A DNA stretch of 64,000 bases, taken from positions 17,162,144-17,226,143 of the forward strand of contig NC_090184.1 of assembly GCF_024679245.1 (NCBI RefSeq), in the 5' to 3' direction. A program made the translations under genes and the position numbers. Every line of letters begins with the position of its first letter. Positions within the stretch are counted from its first letter, which is position 1. Below are positions 54,955 through 64,000 of the stretch, in pieces. This stretch comes from Pseudorasbora parva. Lineage: Eukaryota > Chordata > Actinopteri > Cypriniformes > Gobionidae. The notes beneath the pieces were generated by a model, which saw nothing but the letters and a program-made list of their open reading frames with translations, did not search any database and was not told the origin of the DNA.

Positions 54955-55946
54955 TGTGGAATTGTGAATAAATCAAGTAAAAGAAATAAGAGATGTGGAA
55001 TAAAATAAGTGAGATAAAGTAAACTGGAGACTGGATTAAAAATAAATACGTGGATAACAGAAGTGCAGGAGTGTAATGTGCAAACAGCATTATAATGAGT
55101 AGTTACATGAACACAAGAAGAGTACTTGAAGTTAGATTTAGTTAAAAAGTTAGGTCAATACAAAAAAATAAAAAAAATAAGTCAATAATAAAATATATAA
55201 TAAATAGTATGAAGTTCACGGTTCTCTGATATCGGTTAATGGTCAACTTAATGTTGTTGATATCAAAGAATAAAATATCTTTTATTTCTCTCTGTATTTT
55301 TGTATCACTATGGTACACAAATATCCTATTCAAATGAATGCAGTAAATGATTTGGGTCAAAAGTCATCTAAAAATGATTTGTAAGCACAACTTATACTAC
55401 AATTACTTCAATTTGTAACTTATCTGACAATAAATTACGATATAATTCATGATCACTGGGTTCCTCAGCTACTGTAATTTGATTACTTTTATCTTGAAAA
55501 AAAGTAAAGTAACCATTTTAGTTTACCATTAGAGAGTAAATTATTCTTAATTTTTCTGTAATTTAATGAGTTATGTATGTAAATGCATTAAATCATGTAT
55601 AGACGTATATTCTATATAAACAATTCTATATAAAACAATAGTGTGGGTTTAACATAATGTAAAGTCTAATGATAAAATGTATGTTTTTAATGTGACCATC
55701 TTCCTTTAGTTATGCTTTAGTTAGTTATGTATTTTATTTTATTTATTTAAAAATAATAAAGAGCAGCTTCATGTCCTTGTATTGTTCAATTAGTCAAGAT
55801 TGAAATGGGATTTAGAAAGTAATTAGTAATAATGCAATACTTTTTAGAGACTGTAATTAGAACAGTAATCTAATTACACTGCTGAAGATGTGTAACATTA
55901 ATGGCTAGTAATTAAGTAGTTTTGTAGAGAAACGTACCCAACACAG
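54168..55946. mobile_element. hAT-like element with CAGTGT(C/T)GGG ends
   Basis: The left end CAGTGTCGGGGAGTAACTGATTAC is mirrored at the right by ACGTACCCAACACAG (CTGTGTTGGG inverted). TGTAATTAGA/TAATTACA words follow inside both ends. The 8-bp flanks do not match, so the insertion is old or an end is misplaced. Inside, 54741-55140 carries another dispersed repeat (starting TTCAAGTTCAAGAGTTTTAT) with a TA microsatellite at 54909-54952. Confidence 0.6.
54909..54952. repeat. (TA)n microsatellite, about 44 bp
   Basis: Uninterrupted alternating TA inside the dispersed repeat. Confidence 0.95.
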
Positions 55947-56178
55947 TTTTATCTTGACTTGTTTTTGTTGTTTTATTTGTTATTTTCAATCTCATAAAAA
56001 AGAGAGAGACTCAATACAATCAATTGATCGCTTCACCAGTATACAGAGTTAGTGTGATCTCTGCTCCAAAGCATGTCTGTGGTTGTTATACTACTGAAAT
56101 TTTGGAAATGTGAAAATGTGTTTTTTTTTTTTTTTTTTTTTACACATCCCCTTTTCTCACCTTTTCTTCTCTCTGTAG

Positions 56179-56330
56179 GTAACATCAACGGGTGCACACT
56201 GAATTACTACTTCTTCCTCCTGGCCGCCATTCAGGGAATCACACTCCTCGTCTTCCTCATTGTGTCTTTGAAGTATGACAAACTGAAGCACAGAGCAGAG
56301 AGCCACAGGCCGTCTCTGACCAACTCATGA
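56179..56330 (+). CDS. slc15a4: slc15a4 terminal coding exon
   Basis: The exon completes the transporter: (G)[19 protein letters not shown], then a hydrophobic stretch ([11 protein letters not shown]), then the basic cytosolic tail ending RPSLTNS and TGA at 56328-56330. The [18 protein letters not shown] motif is the start of the last transmembrane helix of SLC15A4, and the tail is variable between species. Its acceptor is TTCTCTCTGTAG, and the frame joins the exon at 18138-18296 through a shared Gly codon (phase 1). Together the two exons give the last 104 or so residues of the protein. No premature stop or frameshift is seen, so the gene looks functional as far as visible. Confidence 0.95.
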
Positions 56331-58036
56331 CCCCATCATCATCATCATCATCATCAGCAGCCGTACTCTCACCTTCACCATTCCTCACTTGCCAAACTTT
56401 AAGCCTCTTAGTATTTCCAAAGTGAGGTAGGATTTCAAATATTTGACTCAAAACTTGAAGCCCCCAGTGTTTACTAGAACTGACCATTCTGTTGCCTCTT
56501 TAAAACACCTGAGACGATTTGAAAGAAAACAAAACAAAGTTTATGCAATAATTAACTCAAAATGTTTGTATGAATTGGTTGAAAATGAGTATTGTTCACT
56601 CCATCTGTCACTGGATTAAGAAATCCTTGTCATAGTGTGTAGTTTGAGCATAATTTGTTCACAATTTGGGATTTTTGCTGTTTTGCCCATCAACGATATT
56701 ACTGTACTCATTTATAAACTGAAGGTGGTTTTTAGATTGTTTACAATGGGTTGTAAAACCATTTGCCTGTTTAAATTGAATATTTATTGAACCTTTTATT
56801 TTTGTGGTTTATGCTCAACAAGGTAAGATTGTACTCCTGTTCAAATTTATTTAAAATGGTCTCGTTTGTGGTACTTTTTTAAAACGATTTTAACAATAAT
56901 ATCTTTTTAGGCACCATTTGCACTGTATGGTGTACCTTTGCTCACTTTATTCTTTTTAAATACTTAATTAACATAATTGGCTGTATTTTGAGATATTGTT
57001 GATAATAATTGGCTATGTCAAAATGGCAAAAATAGCTACTCGTTTCAAATGTGTAGCCAGTGAGTCACATAGAGCTGATGATAACTACAGTGCAAAATAC
57101 TTTTTTTTCTTTTTCAAGTGCATAATTTTGTCCTTAACAGTTTGATTAAAGTTGTGGCATTACAAGCTTTTCTTACTTTTAGATTTTTAGATTTTATCTG
57201 GCATTAGTCTTACATTAGCTTAAAGCCAGGCACTCAGTTGCTCTTTACAATGGTTTTGATATGAGTGTATCATCTGAGAAATTATTAATTTGCACAAAGA
57301 GTGCTGATGTCATGAGGCACACATCTCAGCTGCCATCTTTTCAGCAAGAATATCTCTGAAAATGCAAATTTCCTTTGGAAACACCTGCATCTCGTTTGTA
57401 ATAATTCATGAACTTTTTAAGATAATATACGTTTTTTGATGAACAACAAACCTCAAGCTCAGATTGTCGTCGCAATGAGGTGATGTTGTGGAATCACATT
57501 TGCACTAATCTCAAGCTAAAATAGCATTATAAATGAGGATTTAGAATCATACAATTTTACATGCAGACTTATGATACATCCTTCAAGAAACTGTATACCT
57601 CAGCTTTATAATATCATCATGCTGTAGAGGGAGTCTTGCTTGATGTCGTTTTGCAAGGACAACCCTTTTTGCTGCAGTTTCTGCCAACTAAACTTAAGTC
57701 TGCTGTCTTCGCTATGACTACAAGCTTAACAAAATACAACACTCCCATTATGCTTCTATGCTGGTCCTATTTATGCAATTTCACACAAAGGTAGTTCCTG
57801 AGGTTTGAGTTACACTTTTTCAGCAGTTACACCTCGTGCCTTCAAGTTGCTTCACATGAATGTTGGAACTAATGCTTTATTTTTTCTCATCCTTACACTT
57901 TTACATTAGGTAGATCAAAACAAGTGATCAAAATCCTCTTAAATGTGTTTTGACCGACAGTATTATTAGGGCAGTTTGAGTCCTAGATCAATTTGGTGAA
58001 AAAAACATGCGGTAAGAGAAAAGGACATCATTCATT

Positions 58037-59326
58037 TTAAAGGGTTAGTTCGCCCAAAAATGAAAATTCTTTCATTAATTACTCACCTTCCTGTCATTCT
58101 AAACCTGTAAGACCTTCGCTCATCTTCGGAACGCAAATGAAGATATTTCTGATGAAATCCGAGAGCTCTCTGACCCCTCCATAGACAGCAATTTAATGAC
58201 CACTTTCAAGGTCCAGAAAGGTTAGAACGACATCGTTAAAATAGTCAACGTGACTCCAGTGGGTCAACCTTGAAGGGATAGTTCACCCAAAAAGGACAAT
58301 TAGCCCATGATTTACTCACCCTCAACTCATCCTAGATGTGTATGACATTCTTCTTTCAGACGAATACAGTTGGAGTTATATTAAAAAAGTCCTGGTTAAT
58401 CCAAGCTTTATAATAGCAGTAGTTGTTGCTCTGTTTTTGAAGTCCATACAAAAATTCATCTGTCCATCTAATAACGTCCTTCAGAGGGTTTATAAGGGCC
58501 TTCTGGAGCGAATCGAAGGGTTTGTGTAAGAAAATATCCATATTTAAAACTTTTCTTTTAGTTAAAGTTCCAGCTGATCGCCTTCCGTGGAAAAGTGTTG
58601 AAAGTGCCTTCTCGCAGTTCAAGATTCATACGCTGATGACCATAACTGGTAGAGTAAGCCTTTTGAACTGGAGAGGCACTTTCAACACTTTTCCCATAAA
58701 CAACTACTGTTATTTGGCTTGGATTAGTCAGGACTTTTTTAATATAACTACGATTGTGTCCGTCTGAAAGAAGAATGTCATACACACCTACTATGGCTTG
58801 AGGGTGAGTAAATCATGGGATAATTTTTGGGTGAACTATTGCTTAAATTTTATGAAGCAACAATAATACATTTTGTGTGAAAAAAAAAAAAAAAAAATCC
58901 TTTATTCAACAATTTATTCTCGTCTGTGTCAGTCTTCTATGCAGTTTACGTTGGTCAGCTCCTGTGTCGGCATTACAGACGCATACGTCGTGGTGCTCAC
59001 GTGAAAACATCTTCAGCCAATGGTAAGCCGGCGTTCTGGCGTAGCTCTGACGTAACTCAGAAGGGCTGGACTGTATTTGCTATATCCACAGCATATGAGA
59101 CTGACACAGACGAGAAGAAATTGTTGAATAAAGTTATTTTAGTTTGTTTTTGTGCACTAAAGGTATTTTCAAAGCTTCTTCAAATTAAGTTTAGAGCTCT
59201 CAGATTTCATCAAAAATATCTTCATTTGAGTTCTGAGGATGAATGAAGGTCTTACGAGTTTGGGAACGACATGAGGGTGAGTAAAAAATTACAGAATTTT
59301 CATTTTTGACTGAACTAACCCTTTAA
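58037..59326. mobile_element. TTAA MITE in the 3' UTR region (outer)
   Basis: TTAA flanks at 58037-58040 and 59323-59326, with inverted ends AGGGTTAGTTCGCCC / GACTGAACTAACCCT. Subterminal words mirror: TCATTAATTACTCACC at the left, and GAGGGTGAGTAAAAAATTAC at the right. A second MITE (58270-58846) is inserted inside. A poly-A run lies at 58881-58897. No coding capacity. Confidence 0.88.
58270..58846. mobile_element. TTAA MITE nested in the outer MITE
   Basis: The left flank is TTGA (58270-58273, one change from TTAA) and the right flank TTAA (58843-58846). Ends are AGGGATAGTTCACCC / GGTGAACTATTGC. Arms such as TGTATGACATTCTTCTTTCAGACG recur inverted near 58762. It is the same family as the element at 20470-21006. 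Confidence 0.88.
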
Positions 59327-59515
59327 CTGGGCATCCTCAAATACTGTTTTAAAGTATGTGAAATAACTCTGTTTTCCCCAAAGAGTCTGAGATCATACAA
59401 TTGAAAATGTTCTAAAAGTTTTGAGTTTGTGCAGTGCAATTGTGATTTTTTTTCATGCTTTTGTCGAAAATGAAATTTTCTTTTGTTGTTGTTGTTCAAT
59501 AAAATGCATCTGACC

Positions 59516-60480
<965 letters not shown>

Positions 60481-60722
60481 AGATACTAGCATGTTTGACC
60501 TGTGTTTCCATCCATACAGTACATCTGGTATGGCTGACTGCGTTTCACTTCACACTTGACCTCACAGATATCTGTGTTCTTATGTGTGCACATGCTTGTG
60601 AACCATGAAGCTGCTCTGATACTGTAAATGTGAGTATTGTGCATGTAGTGGAAAGTGAGAGGTCAAGAGATCATGTCATGTTAGCAGGGCATGAACCAAC
60701 CCTTCCTGACCTTCTGCTCCTG

Positions 60723-60725
<3 letters not shown>

Positions 60726-60812
<87 letters not shown>
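60726..60812. repeat. (TG)n microsatellite, about 87 bp
   Basis: Uninterrupted alternating TG. Confidence 0.97.
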
Positions 60813-60814
<2 letters not shown>

Positions 60815-61205
60815 GTAAAACGAACATAAACATGATTTTGTATCCAAATCAGTCCTTATGCTTGAATTTCTGGGAAATATAATCACCATATAATTACCAT
60901 ATTAATAGAATGACTGCAATCCAATGGCTGGCAACCAACTAGCTAGCCCTGACTGAGTGACAGCATAATTTCAGCTAATTATTCAAACCTGTTACATATT
61001 CTGGCATATTTATATCAGTGGCTCTACCATGGGAGAAAGTGTGGTGGTTAACTTCACATGTGCCTTTATAACCCAGTCATATTGACGTCGTCTTTGAATT
61101 GCTGTCTATTGTAAAACAGTCATGGCGGCGTCTTATTTGGAATGCCGCGGCCTCCGGAGTTCGGAGTGGCAGACTGCTTTATTTCATAAAAGTATGGTAA
61201 TGTTA
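60813..61205. other. Intergenic sequence
   Basis: No gene or bounded repeat. A GC-rich patch at 61120-61180 (GTCATGGCGGCGTC, GCCGCGGCC) precedes the foldback element and may belong to it. Confidence 0.3.
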
Positions 61206-61652
61206 ATTATTATGGAGCTAGAAATGATCTGAATTTGATTTGTATAAATCTGGATTATTGACAAGTGTAATCTAACAAAATTGAATATTATGTTGCATTT
61301 TACATAGTTCTGAATTTATGTATTTTTTATGTTGAATATAGAACCTTTGAAATTGAACACATCTGCAATGTTTTATGTTAAAATTGTATAGACATGTATT
61401 TTCAAACAGCAGATATTTTGTTCTGAATTAATAATAGACTGCAAATATAAAAATTTTGAAAATACAGATTCAAGATTTCAGATAAAGAAAAAATTCAGAT
61501 CATCAAATTCAATATTCTAAAATTCAAACCGCAGAAATTCCAATCATCAAATTCAATATTCTAAAATTCAACTTGTCACACTTGTCAATAATTCAGATTT
61601 ATACCATTCAAATTCAGATAATTTTGTCATATTTTTAGCTCCATAAATTATA
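61206..61652. mobile_element. Foldback element, TATGGAGCTA ends
   Basis: The left arm TATGGAGCTAGAAATG, then CTGAATTTGATTTG, ATAAATCTGGATTATTGAC and AAGTGTAATC, is inverted in the right arm (61570-61650). The right arm also has two near-identical copies of ATCAAATTCAATATTCTAAAATTC (about 61502 and 61546). It is AT-rich, 0.45 kb and non-coding. A target duplication is not obvious. Confidence 0.7.
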
Positions 61653-62595
61653 CGACCTGGCAAGTAAAAAGCCCTAGGGGTGCTTCTCAATATCCATTAT
61701 CCGTCCTCCATCATATGACCCGGAAACCGATGGATGGAGCTCAGCCATCTTGTAGGAGATCTCAATTCTCTAATTGCACCGCGAGGAGGCGAGGATGGAG
61801 GAGTGAGGAGGCTTCCTGAGGAGTCATGAGTGAGGATACACAGGAGTATCCTTTGTGGATAAGTGTTTTATCGACTAAATGTGATGCAAACATGAATTCT
61901 TCTCCTCCCCCTTCACATCGTGCAACAGTTTATTATAATTGTTATTATGTTTACAAGACTCAATGTTTGTCAAATAACACCTGACAGTTGCAGAATTATA
62001 TCAAAGCACAATAAAATGAAAGAAACAAATAGAAACTAATATTATACACCGAAAAAGCAGTTAACTGGAATTCGTTGTTAATAATAACAGGTAATTTGAT
62101 TAAAATAGGTATAAATGTGGTATTTTGTGGAGGCTGAAGCTTACAATATAAATAGTTATCTCTAGTGTTCAAGAATCCCGACTAAATCCAGCGGTGTCAT
62201 CATTAATTGACATTAATTGACGCTTTGAGGTGACGTTAAAGGGAGCGAGGATATATCATTTCACTGGATTCAATTCCTGGATGGGGGTAACCTTGGAGAC
62301 TTGCTTTAAAAGGTCTCTGTTTGTATTTTATACAAAAGATTGGTCAAGCCGCGTTCCAAAAATAGTCTACTGATACATGTTCAACAGCACTGGGACAATT
62401 CATCTGTTTGTGTATTTCTCTGCATACAAGTTACATCGATATGCCAGTAGGTGGCAACACAGAGCTGTTTGATCTACTCAATCGGTCCAGGAAGGAAACG
62501 TCAGCACTGCTCGGTTCAGCTGAGGCGTTGGAACTTTATTTGTGTAAGTTACTCAATATGAACTTCTTTTTACTGGATTTATTCTATTTTATTCC
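61653..62595. other. Intergenic sequence, nothing specific recognised
   Basis: No exon or complete repeat. GAGGA-rich sequence lies at 61780-61850. The 70-codon open frame at 62408-62620 has no recognised domain. Confidence 0.3.
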
Positions 62596-62603
62596 CAAAG
62601 CAG

Positions 62604-63443
62604 TAGTGATGGCGAAGTGAAGCTTTCTGAACCAGTGAAGCTTTCAGCACAGTTGTATCAGAAAAAGGTTCATTACTCGAAGCTTTTCAAGTCAGAGCTC
62701 AACGAGGACCTCTGCTGGTGAAAGTGAGGGAAAGCGCTGTGTCGCTAAATGTTTTGCAACCGACGCATTATCTAGAAGCAAAAAGTGAATTAATGGATTG
62801 ATTAATAAATTAATCAATATATTATATATGACATTATATGACACAATCTGTTCCATTGCATACTCCTAGTAACTTAAACCAATAAAGATATGATTTTGTA
62901 TTGTGAATGTGAACATTTTTCCTGTTTGTAAACAAACAAAAACTCACGAATAAAGGAAGTATGCTAAATAAATGCATGCACACAAGGAAAAACACACACA
63001 CTTTCACATGATTATAGAAGGATAAGCCTATACTTGTCTCTAATGTATGAAGTCATAGGCTAGTGCGGATTAAATAAATAAATAGATAAATATATGCGGC
63101 AGAACAAAAGCCAAATAAACGATCAACTTTATTGGGCGAAATCAAATGAAAGTGTTCCCACATTTCAGAACGCCCTCTCTTTGCAACAGGGTCCATAACA
63201 AACTCGCGCAATACAAAAAACCCGCTCAATGCATCGCAATACACCTCACAGGCACGCCCTGTGTCGCGCATTTTTAAACCTTTCTGAATCAGTCAAGTGG
63301 GTGTTTGTGAAACGAAGCTTCGGACGTCATTGGTCACGTGGTTTTGATAGAACGAATCAAGCATCGATACAAAGCTTCACAGAAAATAGTTTCATTTTTT
63401 TGACACATGCTTCGGAGCTTTGGTGTCACTGTTAACATCACTA
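62604..63443. mobile_element. hAT element with perfect 8-bp duplication
   Basis: Perfect 8-bp target duplication CAAAGCAG (62596-62603 and 63444-63451). Inverted ends are TAGTGATG / CATCACTA. Subterminal words GAAGCTT and CGAAGC recur near both ends. It is 840 bp with no transposase, so it is non-autonomous. TAGTG-type ends with 8-bp duplications are known in the hAT superfamily. Confidence 0.88.
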
Positions 63444-63451
63444 CAAAGCAG

Positions 63452-63803
63452 TGCCTTAATTATAAATTAGAGTGTTGGTCTTGCTAGCTTAGTAGTAACA
63501 CCGCTTTGATTACATGTGCCTCGTGCCCGCACCACTCGCTGCACGTGTAATATTCGATATCATCAGTATTTATTCTGGGATTTGAATCAAAAATCATTTG
63601 ATAATATCAAACGAGGAGTTTATAGGACCCGTCGCATAAATGTAAAACAAAACAACTTATATTTTTTAATTTTACCCTTTTTTAGTTTTACCCTTTTTTA
63701 ATTTTAGTTTAACAGAATATGCCTACTGTTTGTAGAGAGTGGTAGCCTAAGTGTGCATAATTGTAGTTATTAAATGTACATTTATGTTGGATATATACGT
63801 AAA

Positions 63804-63811
<8 letters not shown>
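63452..63811. other. Intergenic sequence, nothing specific recognised
   Basis: No gene is visible. Short TTTTACCCTTTTTTA-like words are repeated at 63665-63705. Confidence 0.3.

Positions 63812-63894
<83 letters not shown>
63812..63894. repeat. (TA)n microsatellite, about 83 bp
   Basis: Uninterrupted alternating TA preceded by a short TG run. Confidence 0.97.
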
Positions 63895-63901
<7 letters not shown>

Positions 63902-64000
63902 GACGTTAAATAAAAGGCAACTTAAAGGTAGGATAGGTAGGAATTGGTTAAAAAACGTTTTTTTCCGAATTTGTTTAAACTTTCTTTATATATCAAAATT
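63895..64000. other. Window end, possible new transposon start
   Basis: From about 63922 the phrase TTAAAGGTAGGATAGGTAGG could be the left end of another TTAA-type element whose right end is outside the window. Confidence 0.3.

Larger units (their letters stand above)
56331..59515 (+). other. slc15a4: Probable slc15a4 3' UTR
   Basis: The UTR begins with a CAT/CAG trinucleotide tract (56334-56360). The best polyadenylation signal is AATAAA at 59498-59503, followed at 59519-59540 by GT-rich sequence (GTGTTTGTGTTTGTGTC), the usual downstream element. An ATTAAA at 57145-57150 could give a shorter transcript of about 0.85 kb of UTR. If the distal signal is used, the UTR is about 3.2 kb and contains the nested MITEs at 58037-59326. 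The extent is inference. Confidence 0.5.

Overview
The window is nuclear DNA from a teleost fish, most likely a cyprinid (carp, goldfish, zebrafish or minnow relative). It has GT-AG spliced vertebrate exons. It is dense in the TTAA-flanked MITEs that begin AGGG(A/T)TAGTTCACC, which are typical of cyprinid genomes. It also carries Tc1 and hAT transposons, a 5S-rRNA-derived SINE, a DIRS tyrosine-recombinase retroelement, a Ty3/Gypsy retrotransposon and long TA, CA and GA microsatellites. The species assignment is inference.

Only one host gene is supported: the last two coding exons of slc15a4 on the + strand (18138-18296 and 56179-56330). It encodes a lysosomal proton-coupled histidine/oligopeptide transporter. 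The two exons join in phase across an intron of 37,882 bp (18297-56178). The gene's 5' part is not visible in the window. Sequence upstream of 18138 is read as the preceding intron, and sequence beyond about 59.5 kb as intergenic.

Layout. 1-18 kb: upstream intron with nested DNA transposons, namely a TTAA MITE that contains a 5S SINE and a hAT, a second transposon with a hairpin MITE inside, and a Tc1 split by a hAT. 18-40 kb: large intron with more TTAA elements, a DIRS fragment, a full-length but decayed Tc1, and an AT-end transposon with a younger Tc1 inside it. 40.9-47.4 kb: a complete Gypsy element on the - strand, with two about 1-kb LTRs, a 5-bp target duplication and one uninterrupted 1473-codon gag-pol frame. 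47.4-56 kb: further mosaic transposons. 56.2-59.5 kb: last exon and a probable 3' UTR that contains nested MITEs. 59.5-64 kb: intergenic microsatellites, a foldback element and a hAT with a perfect 8-bp duplication.

The most interesting object is the Gypsy element. Its pol order is protease, integrase, then reverse transcriptase/RNase H. That is the Gmr1 arrangement, Copia-like order in a Gypsy lineage. Its Gag has a SCAN-domain-like segment. The frame has no visible stop or missing catalytic residue, and the two LTRs are nearly identical, so the copy looks young and possibly competent. This type is already known from vertebrates, so I do not claim a new class.
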